Notes: generated by a model not told the origin, from the sequence alone. Shown: positions 46,807 to 55,941, counted from the stretch's first letter. The stretch is 57,225 nucleotides of DNA from Alkalispirochaeta americana (GCF_900156105.1 NZ_FTMS01000019.1:1-57225), one strand, 5' to 3'. Translations and numbers: made by a program.

Positions 46807-48359
46807 GAAAGAGCGAGCGTTACACCGTCCCCTACCCGCCGGCAGAACCGGCCCCGGAGACGGTCTACCGGCAGCGCTTTCACGAGTTCCCCCTCTGGTA
46901 CCGCTGGTATCTTCGAGTTCTGGCTCTGCTGCACGGTACTTCGGTGGAAAAAACGGTACGGCGGCACGAGTTACAGGAACTTCGACGAAAACTTGCCCCC
47001 CTTGCCCGAGACATTCTGGACCTTTCGGTACCGGCCCTTCTGCCCGGATTTCACCTTCGCCTGCGTAGCCTGGAGATAAAACGGCGCCGACTTATCCCGC
47101 TCCTCCGGGAGGTCCAGAGCAGTAACCGGGGCCGGTTTCTGGTCGAAACCCTGGCGCGGCAAGATCCCAAAACCCACCAGGCCCTGGAAGACGCAGCAGG
47201 CATACCGGAAACCCTTCTGGAGAGCACCGAGACAACCCTGGCCGTGGCTCGCGAGGCAGTTCAGAATCACCTGAAGGAAGAGCTGGAGATCCGGCGACAT
47301 CGAATCGAAGAAACCCTGACCCCTCTGTGGACGACCATCACCGCCCTGAGCATTCTGGTCCGGGCCGATCTGGAGTCACTCCTGCCTCCAGCTGAACAGG
47401 GCCTGGTCCGCACGCCCCTGCGAGTGGTACAGACCCCACTCCAGGAGCTGCACCAGACCATGGAACTTCTCCGACGCGAGCGAAACCATACCGCGACGGA
47501 GGAACTCTGCGATTTTGCCCGTCGCCGGGCCCGCCTCCCCTCACCTCCGCCCCGGGAGATATGGCAGGAACTGGAAGAGTTCCGGGTAGCAGTGCCCCTC
47601 CTGGAGATCACAAAACTTGCCTGGGAGGACCCCTATCTGGAGATACGGCCCCTGCTGATCCGCAACGAATGGTGGCAGACCTTTCACCAGACCTGGACTG
47701 CCAGGGCAACGGAACGAACGGGGGCACTGCTGCTCACCCACCGGACCGAACAACTCAGGGAACGGCTCTCACAGATCTTTCAGGTCAGCGGCCCCCCTCC
47801 GTCATGGCTTCCTTCTGAGCTTTACCCCACCACGATGGGCTTTGTCCTGCTTCTGGGGGAAAGCGAGTTTTTCCACGACACGCGGCGGGTGGTAACGCAA
47901 GTGGTGATCGATGCGGTTTTTCAGCACCTGGACGTCCGCAACGCCCTGCATCAGGCGGCACTTCAGATAGACCAATCCCTGGAACGACTCTCGTCGCTCA
48001 TGGGTAAGGGGGAAAAACGGGGAACTCTGGGGGAAGAGCTTTTGAGAATACGTCGCAGATCGGGCACTTCCTCCCTGGCCCGTCGGCAGCTTTCGGAACT
48101 CTACGAGCAACATCGACACCGTGTTCGAACCGCCCTGGAGGAGTTCATGGAGGCCCTTATTGCAGGAAGCGTCCTTATTGACCGAACCCTCTCGGGGACC
48201 GCGCCTGCCTTCGACTACCAGACAGTCCAGGCCCAGAGTTTCAGCGGAGATTTTCCGGCTCGGGAACTGCTGCAGACCGTGGCAACCCAGTGGGCCCCCT
48301 TGGGAAGAGAACTGCGGGCTCTCTATACCCTGGAGTCCACCGCCGGACCATCACCCTGA
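46803..48359 (+). CDS. Large helical protein, spirochaete-type, unknown function
   Basis: A 518-residue protein; GTG 46803 overlaps the upstream stop (GTGA). It is rich in Leu, Glu and Arg with long amphipathic helices, no membrane segment and no signal. The start 'RYTVPYPPAEPAPETVYRQRFHEFPLWYRWYLRVLALLHG' and 'FLLGESEFFHDTRRVVTQVVIDAVFQHLDVRN'-like lines look like a spirochaete-restricted DUF (I think of DUF5312), but I cannot confirm the family. The coupling with a phosphodiesterase gives no clear function. Confidence 0.65.
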   Translation: MRKSERYTVPYPPAEPAPETVYRQRFHEFPLWYRWYLRVLALLHGTSVEKTVRRHELQELRRKLAPLARDILDLSVPALLPGFHLRLRSLEIKRRRLIPLLREVQSSNRGRFLVETLARQDPKTHQALEDAAGIPETLLESTETTLAVAREAVQNHLKEELEIRRHRIEETLTPLWTTITALSILVRADLESLLPPAEQGLVRTPLRVVQTPLQELHQTMELLRRERNHTATEELCDFARRRARLPSPPPREIWQELEEFRVAVPLLEITKLAWEDPYLEIRPLLIRNEWWQTFHQTWTARATERTGALLLTHRTEQLRERLSQIFQVSGPPPSWLPSELYPTTMGFVLLLGESEFFHDTRRVVTQVVIDAVFQHLDVRNALHQAALQIDQSLERLSSLMGKGEKRGTLGEELLRIRRRSGTSSLARRQLSELYEQHRHRVRTALEEFMEALIAGSVLIDRTLSGTAPAFDYQTVQAQSFSGDFPARELLQTVATQWAPLGRELRALYTLESTAGPSP

Positions 48360-48362
48360 CAG

Positions 48363-48390
48363 CTTCCTGGCGCGGCCCTGCGCCAGGAGG
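48363..48390. terminator. Bidirectional terminator-like hairpin
   Basis: CTTCCTGGCGC pairs with GCGCCAGGAGG around a 6-nt loop between two convergent genes, 4 bp after one stop and 7 bp before the other. It lacks a T-run. Confidence 0.55.
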
Positions 48391-48396
48391 GGATGA

Positions 48397-49041
48397 TCAG
48401 TCTATACCGTTGGGAAGCCTCGAGACAGGCGAGATGGGCGAGCCAGGGGGCTCTTCCAGGGGATTATCCCCCCGCCGGCCCGGGGAATCGGCTTTCACCG
48501 GGACAGGCTCCCTGAAGGCCTCGTTGTTGTCGACGCTGCCGGGAGCGGGCCCTCCGGGAGAGTCATCGTCGGCGCAACGCCCACCTGGACCATGCATGCC
48601 ATAGAGATGCTCGCAGAGGTGACGACACCCGGGGTCCCAGTCAAAACGCTTTCCGGGGTTGTTGCGATAGAAATTGTTGAACTGCACAAGCCTGCAAAGC
48701 ACGTCGGCAGGCAAACTTTGTTCGATCTGAGCCGACACCTCCTGAGCCCGCTCGTGGGGCAACCCCAGGGCAAGCTGGAGAAAATCCTGGGTAGCCCGAT
48801 GCTTCAGAAGGAGCTTGCGGGCAAGACCATCCCCCGCGTCGGTGAGGCTCACATAGCCGTAAGGCTCATAGTTGATCATGCCCGTCTTTTCCAGCTTCTG
48901 GAGCGCCCCCGTTACGGAGGGTCTGCTCACCCCCACCACTTCGGCGATATCCTTGGAACGAGCCACCTTGTTCTCGGCAGCCAAATGGTAGATCGCCAGC
49001 AGGTACCGCCCGAGGCTTTCGGTAATCTGTTCTATCAACAT
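48397..49041 (-). CDS. DtxR/MntR-family metal-dependent regulator
   Basis: A 214-residue protein with AAAAGGAG before ATG. The winged helix covers 1-65 ('ESLGRYLLAIYHLAAENKVARSKDIAEVVGVSRPSVTGALQKLEKTGMINYE'), with the dimerisation domain at 66-130 ('LLLKHRATQDFLQLALGLPHERAQEVSAQIEQSL'). The tail (140-214) is Pro/Gly/Asp-rich with extra Cys and His ('CRHLCEHLYGMHGPGGRCADDD') instead of an SH3-like domain, and looks disordered. A DtxR-box-like palindrome lies upstream. The controlled metal (iron or manganese) is not clear. Confidence 0.82.
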   Translation of the reverse strand: MLIEQITESLGRYLLAIYHLAAENKVARSKDIAEVVGVSRPSVTGALQKLEKTGMINYEPYGYVSLTDAGDGLARKLLLKHRATQDFLQLALGLPHERAQEVSAQIEQSLPADVLCRLVQFNNFYRNNPGKRFDWDPGCRHLCEHLYGMHGPGGRCADDDSPGGPAPGSVDNNEAFREPVPVKADSPGRRGDNPLEEPPGSPISPVSRLPNGID

Positions 49042-49138
49042 GAAAACTCCTTTTCAGCGCCTGCTACGCGAAAATTTCCCGCGCCCTGGTACACCCGGCA
49101 TAGTCTCAGCATAGTATATCACGAGTGGAACAAAATTT

Positions 49139-49149
49139 GTTAGCCTAAC
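49139..49149. promoter_or_regulatory. DtxR/IdeR-box core
   Basis: GTTAGCCTAAC, an odd palindrome around C49144, is the core of the known DtxR consensus. It lies 98 bp upstream of the DtxR-type gene and 129 bp upstream of the DUF3783 gene, so autoregulation or control of the rightward genes is possible. Confidence 0.55.
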
Positions 49150-49277
49150 TCCGCCCTGAACCGGGCACCGAGAAATTAAGAACTTTTCCGAACAAAGTCA
49201 AGGCAGAGATTATTGAGACGCTGCAAGCCGGCAAACCACTCTTGGCGAAGCCCCTTTCTTCCGTTTACACTTCCTTC

Positions 49278-49550
49278 ATGAGTGAACGAGTTATCATTAT
49301 GCACGGCTTTGAGTATCAGGAAATAGACCTGATCATGCGAGCCGTGAAGAAGACTGTGGAATCACCCCGGGATGTGATCTTCGCAAAAACCACAGAAAAC
49401 TCCCTGACCATGAAACTGTCTGATCTGATTGAAGACCTTAGTCAGGATCACGCCTACCTGCGAGACAATCCGCCGCCCGTCGCCAACCATTCTTCCGGAA
49501 AAGATTCGGAGACTGAAAGCAGGGAGCCGGAGCAAAGTGGCACGACCTGA
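49278..49550 (+). CDS. DUF3783 domain protein
   Basis: A 90-residue protein. 'VIIMHGFEYQEIDLIMRAVKKTV' and 'VIFAKTTENSLTMKLSDLIEDLSQDH' match the DUF3783 pattern (a small alpha/beta protein with an 'IFA-TT--S--MKL' strand). The C-terminal 25 residues are Ser/Glu-rich and probably disordered. Function unknown. hisC follows 55 bp later. Confidence 0.7.
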   Translation: MSERVIIMHGFEYQEIDLIMRAVKKTVESPRDVIFAKTTENSLTMKLSDLIEDLSQDHAYLRDNPPPVANHSSGKDSETESREPEQSGTT

Positions 49551-49605
49551 CAGATGAGATTCTCTATCTGGCGTTGACCGGGAAGGTTCCAGGACCTACT
49601 ATAGG

Positions 49606-50712
49606 ATGGTGAAAAACAGAACGGTGAAAACACGACAGATTCTTTCCGACATGCCCCCCTACGTTCCCGGCGCACGCCGTCCCGGGGCAATCAAGCTCTC
49701 GTCCAACGAGAACCCTCTGGGGTGCTCACCAGCCGCGCTCGAGGCGATCCGCCAAGCCGCAACGGAAGCTCACATCTATCCCGACGGAACAGCCCTGGCC
49801 CTGAAGCAGGCTCTGGCGGAGCAGGCGGGCCTCACTCCCGAAGAAATAATCCTGGGCAACGGCTCCGACGAGGTTCTCACCCTGATCGCAGCAGCCTATA
49901 TCAACCCCGGAGACTGTGTCCTGGTGGGAGCCCACACCTTCTCGCAATACGCCTTTGCAGCAAAACTCTTCGACGGCCGGGTGGAAACGGTCGATATGCC
50001 CGACCTGGCCTTCGATCTGGAGCGGATCGCCGACCGTCTGGAAGAACCAGGTGGACGGCAGGTCCGGATCGTCTTTCTCTGCAGCCCCAACAACCCCACG
50101 GGGCTAACCATCTCCCAGGATGATCTAAAGCGGTTCCTGGAGCGGATATCGTCTCAGATACTTGTTGTGGTTGATCACGCGTACCTGGAGTTCCAGGAGG
50201 ATCCTGCCAGCTGCGATGCCCGGCAATACCTGAAAGACCATTCCAATCTTATTGTCCTTCAGACCTTCTCGAAACTTCATGGCCTGGCAGCCCTCCGCGT
50301 GGGCTACGGTCTGGCCGATCCCGGGGTTATCGAGGCCCTGAACCGGGTTCGCTCGCCTTTTAATGTGAATAGCCTGGGTCAAGCCGCCGCTATCGCCGCA
50401 CTGAACGATCAGGATTTTATCAGAACCTCCCTGGAGACAAACCGTCAGGGAAAAGCCCTCATGAACGCCCTCTTTGAACGGCACAAGTTGGCCCATACCT
50501 CGTCGGAGGGGAATTTTGTCACGGCGCGCTTCCCCGGCGAGGCCAGATTCTACGCGAATCTTCTGGCCGAGGGAGGAGTCACCGTGCGCCCCCTGGCCAG
50601 TTTTGGCCTGCCCCAATGGCTGCGGATCACCATCGGCACACCCGAGCAGATTGCTACACTGGAAGCTCTGCTGAAACCCCTTCTGACAGATACTCCGGGA
50701 GTCCCTGGATAA
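49606..50712 (+). CDS. hisC: Histidinol-phosphate aminotransferase
   Basis: A 368-residue class-I/II PLP aminotransferase. 'KLSSNENPLGCSP' at the N-terminus, 'YPDGTALALKQALAEQAGL', 'GNGSDEVLTLIAAAYINPGD', 'FLCSPNNPTGLTIS', 'VVVDHAYLEFQ' and the PLP lysine in 'LQTFSKLHGLAALRVGYG' are the HisC pattern. It catalyses the imidazole-acetol-phosphate/histidinol-phosphate step. No other his genes are nearby, so a side role with aromatic amino acids is possible. Confidence 0.92.
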   Translation: MVKNRTVKTRQILSDMPPYVPGARRPGAIKLSSNENPLGCSPAALEAIRQAATEAHIYPDGTALALKQALAEQAGLTPEEIILGNGSDEVLTLIAAAYINPGDCVLVGAHTFSQYAFAAKLFDGRVETVDMPDLAFDLERIADRLEEPGGRQVRIVFLCSPNNPTGLTISQDDLKRFLERISSQILVVVDHAYLEFQEDPASCDARQYLKDHSNLIVLQTFSKLHGLAALRVGYGLADPGVIEALNRVRSPFNVNSLGQAAAIAALNDQDFIRTSLETNRQGKALMNALFERHKLAHTSSEGNFVTARFPGEARFYANLLAEGGVTVRPLASFGLPQWLRITIGTPEQIATLEALLKPLLTDTPGVPG

Positions 50713-50716
50713 CGCC

Positions 50717-51322
50717 GTGAGCGGAGCTTTTCTGGGGGTAAACATCCCGATGCTCCTGTTCTCGACCATCCTGGTGGTGCAACTCGTCCCGGGAAGCCAC
50801 TGGGGCGACCTGCTTCCCGGAGCCTGCGCCGCAGCGGGGGCACTCCTTATCTTTCTGGGTGTGCGCCAGTTCTTTCCTGGAACTTCCCTCTGGCTTCCTC
50901 GCGGAGAAACCCTGATACGGCTCTTTCTGATCGCTCTGGTGGAGGAACTGGCCAAATATTGTGCCGTGGCACCCTGGCGCCGTCTTCACCCTCCGGGACG
51001 AGCAGCATTGCGAGGCTTCGGCTTTGCTTCGGCAGAGAACCTTCTTTTCCTGTTCCTTTCCCCGGGCATTTTCCTGCGTCGCATCTTCCTGGCGGGGGCA
51101 CTCCATAGCACCACCGCCCTCCTCTATGGCCGTCCCTGGGCCTATGTTCGGGATCGTCGGAATGCCCGCAGCCGCCCCCGGGCAGGGGCCCGAGGCGAGA
51201 AGACCCATCCCTACCAGGGCCCGGCCCCCCTGCTGGATTCGCTGATTCTTCTGGCCGGAACGGGGCTCCACTTTTCCTACAATCTTCTCGTCCTGGGGGT
51301 TGACGCATATCCGCCGATTTGA
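50717..51322 (+). CDS. PrsW-like intramembrane protease homologue
   Basis: A 201-residue membrane protein; GTG 50717, 4 bp after hisC. Motifs of the PrsW/CAAX-related group are visible: 'VEELAKY' (EExxK), 'RGFGFASAENLLFL' (F-x3-EN), 'GALHSTTALLYG' (His) and 'GLHFSYNLLV' (His-x3-Asn) in successive helices. PrsW cleaves anti-sigma factors, but activity here is only inferred. A basic cytoplasmic loop (about 145-170) is rich in Arg. The end overlaps the promoter of tRNA-fMet. Confidence 0.7.
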   Translation: MSGAFLGVNIPMLLFSTILVVQLVPGSHWGDLLPGACAAAGALLIFLGVRQFFPGTSLWLPRGETLIRLFLIALVEELAKYCAVAPWRRLHPPGRAALRGFGFASAENLLFLFLSPGIFLRRIFLAGALHSTTALLYGRPWAYVRDRRNARSRPRAGARGEKTHPYQGPAPLLDSLILLAGTGLHFSYNLLVLGVDAYPPI

Positions 51323-51328
51323 TATCTT
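51300..51328 (+). promoter_or_regulatory. Promoter of tRNA-fMet
   Basis: TTGACG (51300-51305), 17 bp, TATCTT (51323-51328), ending 12 bp before the tRNA. Confidence 0.6.
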
Positions 51329-51340
51329 CTGCACACACGA

Positions 51341-51413
51341 CGCAGGGTAGAGCAGTTGGCAGCTCGTCGGGCTCATAACCCGGAGGTCGCAGGTTCGAGT
51401 CCTGTCCCTGCTA
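51341..51413 (+). tRNA. Initiator tRNA-Met (anticodon CAT)
   Basis: Acceptor CGCAGGG against CCCTGCT leaves position 1 (C) opposite T72 unpaired, the initiator hallmark. The anticodon stem has three G-C pairs next to the CTCATAA loop. T arm CAGGTTCGAGTCCTG, discriminator A51413. CCA is not encoded. Confidence 0.93.
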
Positions 51414-51416
51414 TGT

Positions 51417-51450
51417 AAAAGCGCGTTCCTTCAGGGAGCGCGCTTTTTTT
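51417..51450 (+). terminator. Intrinsic terminator after tRNA-fMet
   Basis: AAAAGCGCG...CGCGCTTTTTTT hairpin with a T-run. The following 51451-51674 is GC-rich and gene-free; it lies downstream of the leftward operon and probably contains that operon's end. Confidence 0.85.
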
Positions 51451-51674
51451 GTGTTGTTGTTCAAGAATTCTGGCCGCCTTGCGGCACCAGGCTGCCGCAA
51501 CCGGGTGCTCCACTGCAATTCCTCGGGCCGGCACGCACTCCGTCCAAAGCACCACCTGACCCACCCCCGACTCACTCTTCCTGCGGGAGCCGCTTCCGGC
51601 TCACTGCCCCTCGCCGGCGGCCCCCGCCCGGCCCTGCGGGATTTCCGCTCCGCCCCCTGGCGGGGGAGAAGGTC

Positions 51675-53033
51675 TCACGGGATTGTCGGGAGGATACCTG
51701 CAAGAATCCGCTGTGTATCCGGTGAGTAGTGCGTGCTTCGTGTGCGAAAGTACCCGACATACGCTGGGTGGCTGCACATCTCCCACACCGCCTGCACTGC
51801 ATGAGGGGTGTACACCGTCGCTGGAAGATCAAGGCAGTCCAGAACTGCATCAGCAGCCCTTTCATTTACTTCAGACCCTGTCGTTGTCACAAGCTGTTCC
51901 ATCTCATGTGCTGTCAACAACCGTTCGGCACATGATGCATCCAGCCCCACCAGACGGCACAGTTCTTCCTTGGTGCGGGTGCCATACGTACTACTGCCGG
52001 TTATGGCTATTGTCTTTTCCAGAAGCTGCTGCGCGGTACGGAAGCAGTATGACGGGTCGCCGTCCCTCAGTGCGTGCCACAGATGATAATAATAGCCGGG
52101 AAAACGGGAAAACAGCGGCTCCAGTTCGAGGTAGCGGCGACGCACCTCAACATCAGCAGGGGTGCCTCGAAGGTTGCACACCTGCGTGAGGTATCGCCAG
52201 TACAACAGATCAACACCATTGGCACCGGAAACACATTCCGCGCCGGCTGCAAAACTACCGGAAAAGTAGCGATCAACTCCTGCCAGTACAGCTTCCAGCA
52301 TATCTTGATTTGCTTCATCTACAAGGTCCCGGGCTGCCGCCTGCATTCGCTGCTGGTTCTCGGCTACCTGCTGATCTGTTATGCTGCCGGTCAAACGAGA
52401 CCAGTCCATGTCCTGCACCGCTGCAAGATAGCTTTCGATATACCGACCCAGGGCTTCGTAGGAGGGCGAGCTCAGCAACCCTGCCGAATAGCTCAGCCCA
52501 TGTCGAGCTTCAAGATACGATACCCGTTCAACAACCGCCGCATGGTTTCCCTTAGCTCGCAGCGCGCGACAGGAATGCAGCAGATCAGATGCTGAGAGTG
52601 CTTCGCTATCCGATTCCCACAGATGATCATAGACCGAACATGCTTCCGCAGTACGGTCGCATCGCAACAGCATCAATGCATATGCTGAGGCAATCTTCCG
52701 GTCTTCCGGCATGTATTCGTGGGCGTATGCAAGCTCGCTCACAGCTGCTGCATGTTCCCCGTCGTCACCGTACAGCTGTGATAGGGTCAGAAACACACGG
52801 GAAGATATCGATTCGTCACACCCGGTGCGGTCGCTTCCACGCAGCCGCTCAGCAGCCTGGCTCAGCACCCGAACTGCCTCTCCTGTCGCGCCCGAGCGTG
52901 CGTAGCTATCACCCAGATGATACAGAAGCTCGACCTCCTCGGGATATTCCGCGGCAAGTTGCTCAAGCGCCACTATACGTCGCGGTAGCTCAGGGATAGT
53001 GAGTGCTTGCTGTAATGTGGGGGACGAAATCAT
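51675..53033 (-). CDS. TPR-like protein, last gene of the DUF4157 operon
   Basis: A 452-residue soluble protein without signal peptide. Residues 20-150 hold tetratricopeptide-like helical pairs ('YPEEVELLYHLGDSYARSGATGEAVRVLSQAAERL', 'SRVFLTLSQLYGDDGEHAAAVSELAYAHEYMPEDRKIASAYALMLLR'). The C-terminal two thirds is helical and unfamiliar. Its start overlaps the upstream stop by 4 bp. It may be an immunity, chaperone or adaptor protein for the effector encoded upstream; that is inferred from position only. Confidence 0.7.
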   Translation of the reverse strand: MISSPTLQQALTIPELPRRIVALEQLAAEYPEEVELLYHLGDSYARSGATGEAVRVLSQAAERLRGSDRTGCDESISSRVFLTLSQLYGDDGEHAAAVSELAYAHEYMPEDRKIASAYALMLLRCDRTAEACSVYDHLWESDSEALSASDLLHSCRALRAKGNHAAVVERVSYLEARHGLSYSAGLLSSPSYEALGRYIESYLAAVQDMDWSRLTGSITDQQVAENQQRMQAAARDLVDEANQDMLEAVLAGVDRYFSGSFAAGAECVSGANGVDLLYWRYLTQVCNLRGTPADVEVRRRYLELEPLFSRFPGYYYHLWHALRDGDPSYCFRTAQQLLEKTIAITGSSTYGTRTKEELCRLVGLDASCAERLLTAHEMEQLVTTTGSEVNERAADAVLDCLDLPATVYTPHAVQAVWEMCSHPAYVGYFRTRSTHYSPDTQRILAGILPTIP

Positions 53034-54031
53034 TCACTACTCTCCCAGTAGTTCTCCCACCAGCGTCCGAATATTTCTGCACGCTCCGACGTATTCAGCG
53101 TATCATGGGGCGGCATGATGGCGGAAATTGCCGTATCCTGCCAGCGTGACCCAGGGTAGGCACTGTCGATAACCAGCCGCATGGAGACTACCGGTTCGGG
53201 AAACTGAATGGTTTTGAAGTACACAAAATCCAGAAACCGCACCTGCTGCTCCAGACTGCGCCCGTCCTCGGTGGTGCCGATCACAGTCGCAGCCTTCACC
53301 CGGCTGTTCATTTTGTACAGATGCGGGCGATAAGGATCCACAAACCCGTTGAGCACGTAGAACCGGTCGCGACCCTCGCTGATGTCAATCTGAATCCACT
53401 CGCCGATACCGGGGCCTTCGACATCCTCAACCCAGGGGTAGATAAGGGGGTTGTGCCCTCCGCCATAGGGTCCCCGCAAGCTTATGTGATATAGATAATC
53501 ACTGAGATACTCTCCGCTATATTCAACCCTTTTTCCCCGAACCATCTCGATCATATAGTTGCTACTGGTAATCGAGACATCCAGCGCGGAATAGGGAATC
53601 CCAAACGACCGAATAAACTCACGTGGATTCTGCTCTGCGCTCTGGCGGTGTTCGAAAAAATGTGGGCTTGTTACCCCGAGGGGTTGCCCGTCTATCTCTG
53701 ATACGGCCTGATGTTCAAGCGGATCCACATCAGCAACCAGGATGTATTCGTCCCCTAGTATTACGTGCATCGTAGATCCGAGAATCTTTACTTCAAGAAA
53801 CCCGGAATCAGTGTTGAGCTCCATCTCGGAAATTGGAATATCATCAAAATCACGGTGAACAAGCACCATGTTTTCTCGCCAGTAAAGGTTCCCCTCTGAA
53901 TGCCCCACCTTAACCGATTCTTCCCGCCCAAATGAATCGCGAAGCTCGTCGTACCAGTCCATTCCGTACACGATGGCTCCAATCAGAAACAAACTCACCA
54001 CAACCCCGAGTTTACGAATTACAGCTTTCAT
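53030..54031 (-). CDS. Membrane-anchored protein with NADase-type glycan-binding domain
   Basis: A 333-residue protein with an N-terminal hydrophobic helix (8-22). The central and C-terminal region has the discoidin-like pattern of the NADase-type glycan-binding domain: 'YPWVEDVEGPGIGEWIQIDI' then 'YVLNGFVDPYRPHLYKMNSRVKAATV' and 'VSMRLVIDSAYPGSRWQDTAISAIM'. The domain was named for its place in toxins and often occurs in surface proteins. It is 2 bp from the effector-like gene and overlaps the TPR gene, so it belongs to the same unit. Immunity or surface recognition are possible roles. Confidence 0.72.
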   Translation of the reverse strand: MKAVIRKLGVVVSLFLIGAIVYGMDWYDELRDSFGREESVKVGHSEGNLYWRENMVLVHRDFDDIPISEMELNTDSGFLEVKILGSTMHVILGDEYILVADVDPLEHQAVSEIDGQPLGVTSPHFFEHRQSAEQNPREFIRSFGIPYSALDVSITSSNYMIEMVRGKRVEYSGEYLSDYLYHISLRGPYGGGHNPLIYPWVEDVEGPGIGEWIQIDISEGRDRFYVLNGFVDPYRPHLYKMNSRVKAATVIGTTEDGRSLEQQVRFLDFVYFKTIQFPEPVVSMRLVIDSAYPGSRWQDTAISAIMPPHDTLNTSERAEIFGRWWENYWESSE

Positions 54032-54033
54032 TG

Positions 54034-55941
54034 TTACTCCTCCCGGATTACGGTTCGCACATCATAGGGGTAGTCCACTCCCCAATCGGTTATCTGATCA
54101 TCCAACTCGGCCAACACGGTTGGGGTGTTGATAAAACAACCGGCTGAGATAAGCCCGTCAGACCAAGTATTGCTATTTGTTCTGTCACTATGCCCCAACC
54201 AACGAGGATCATCGTTACCATTTCGTCCGGCATCAGCACCTATCTCTGTCCCACCTATCGTTTTTGCCCGGTTTATCTCGAAATACGGACCGTCCCATTG
54301 AGATGAATTGAAACCCCCGAAGCGCATGTAAAAGGGATGATTGGTTGCTATGGTACTCTTGCGATAGACCTCTGTATTAATGTAAGCACGGGCGCCTTCC
54401 GGCAGAGATGCATTGTAGCCATTCGCCACCGTCTGCCAGCCATCGGTCCTGTATCTGCCTATCTCGTTCCCGTCAAGATCGTGCTTGGTCAGAATGATAG
54501 AGTCGAGTCCCTGCAAATGCTCATCCGCCTCACGTGCTTCTCTATTTGGATCACCTCTTCTTGCTGTGTGTGTTCTCAACGAGTCATGACTGCTGCGATC
54601 CCGCATCACCAGTCCCTGTATGGCAAAGCGCGCAATGTTGCCGTTCTCATCCTCATTGATCACTATCTGCCCGAGATCTTCAACATCGCTCATAGGAAGT
54701 GATATCTCATCATGATCGATCCAGGCGTTGCCGTTCCACTCCATCCCGTGGTGCTTCATCATGGCCTCGCCGGCCAGTTTCTCCCGCTGGTCTTCCGTAA
54801 AAGATGCCCACATAAACGGGTGAGGGAGAACTCTCTGATCCCACAGCACGCGATGGGAATTAACACCGGCCTCATCCGCAAGTTCCAACACATCAATCAG
54901 GGTCTGGTCATCATATATCCGCAGATCATGCAAACTACGGCCTAGTAGTTCCTCTGCCCGCTGCAGGCCGACATACCGTGCCAAAGCCTGGCTGATCGAT
55001 CCTGTTTCATCCTCAATATGTGCCCTGCGAATACTGCGCGCCCCTTCATTGGTATCCGGCAAATAATGCTGCACATGCAGATCCCGTTTACTTCCTGTGT
55101 CATCACCCCACTCGATGTTTCCGTCGGTAGTCAGCAGCCAGTACTCTGCCTGGCTGGAGAACAGCTTGTCGACAATTGCATGGAGTGAGCGTTTCCCGCG
55201 TATCTTCTCGACACCCTGCAGAAACTCCATCAAGCGGTGATTTCTTCCCGGCAAACGACGATAGCTATTGCGCACCTTCCCGGCCATGGCGATGTCCGAT
55301 TCCACAGCCTCGCGGGTTTTCTGCTTGCGGTTCTCGCCGGTTCCGGTGCGGTGCAGCTCGTGTGAGAGAATCAAGGCGGCTTCGTAGATACCGGCGTCGC
55401 TGTGGGCGGTGGCAAAATCCCGGTGCAGATGAAAGATTCGCACCCCCTGCTCGCGGGTGGTTTTCCCCAGCGCGCCCTCGGTGGGATCAAGGTCAAAGCG
55501 TATCTCGGCCTTCCCGTCGTAGTAGTCCATGATCCCCCGTCGGGCGGTTTGATCACCATGCACCCACACCACCTGCAGTATCCGCCGCAATGCCTCGTGC
55601 GCTTCGGCGGCGATCATGTCCCCAATCATCCGGCGCGGTCGGTTCAAGGCGGTGCCGGAACTCAGCCCAAGTTCAGTATAGTGTCCGAGGTAGGTTTCCT
55701 TCAGCTGCTCCAGCTCGCTACGATCAAGCTTGGCGAGTTCCTGTTCAAACTCTTCCAGCGCCCGGCTGGACATTGCCTCACAATGTACCCGTTCATACCC
55801 GGCGACCTCTCGCGCTATGTCCTCACGCCGGATGCTCTTCATCCGCCCATACAACCTGTGATCCATTTCCTTCAAGAAGGTATAATACAACCGCCGTACA
55901 TCCTCCCGTAGCTCATCGATCACCATTGGTACGTGCTTCAT
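54034..55941 (-). CDS. Large putative effector/toxin protein of the DUF4157 operon
   Basis: A 635-residue protein coupled to the DUF4157 gene by an ATGA overlap. Residues 1-120 are helical and charged. Residues 185-225 hold 'ALILSHELHRTGTG' (H194-E195-L-H197-R198) and 'TREAVESDIAMAGKV', a metalloprotease-like or toxin-linker motif that I recall from spirochaete polymorphic-toxin-like proteins. Residues 440-480 have 'GQIVINEDENGN' strands. The C-terminal 120 residues ('HPFYMRFGGFNSSQWDGPYFEIN', 'SDGLISAGCFINTP' with C602) look like a separate, possibly L,D-transpeptidase-like or other hydrolase domain. There is no signal peptide, which fits loading by an injection system. It has less GC-rich codons than neighbouring core genes. 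Confidence 0.6.
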   Translation of the reverse strand: MKHVPMVIDELREDVRRLYYTFLKEMDHRLYGRMKSIRREDIAREVAGYERVHCEAMSSRALEEFEQELAKLDRSELEQLKETYLGHYTELGLSSGTALNRPRRMIGDMIAAEAHEALRRILQVVWVHGDQTARRGIMDYYDGKAEIRFDLDPTEGALGKTTREQGVRIFHLHRDFATAHSDAGIYEAALILSHELHRTGTGENRKQKTREAVESDIAMAGKVRNSYRRLPGRNHRLMEFLQGVEKIRGKRSLHAIVDKLFSSQAEYWLLTTDGNIEWGDDTGSKRDLHVQHYLPDTNEGARSIRRAHIEDETGSISQALARYVGLQRAEELLGRSLHDLRIYDDQTLIDVLELADEAGVNSHRVLWDQRVLPHPFMWASFTEDQREKLAGEAMMKHHGMEWNGNAWIDHDEISLPMSDVEDLGQIVINEDENGNIARFAIQGLVMRDRSSHDSLRTHTARRGDPNREAREADEHLQGLDSIILTKHDLDGNEIGRYRTDGWQTVANGYNASLPEGARAYINTEVYRKSTIATNHPFYMRFGGFNSSQWDGPYFEINRAKTIGGTEIGADAGRNGNDDPRWLGHSDRTNSNTWSDGLISAGCFINTPTVLAELDDQITDWGVDYPYDVRTVIREE

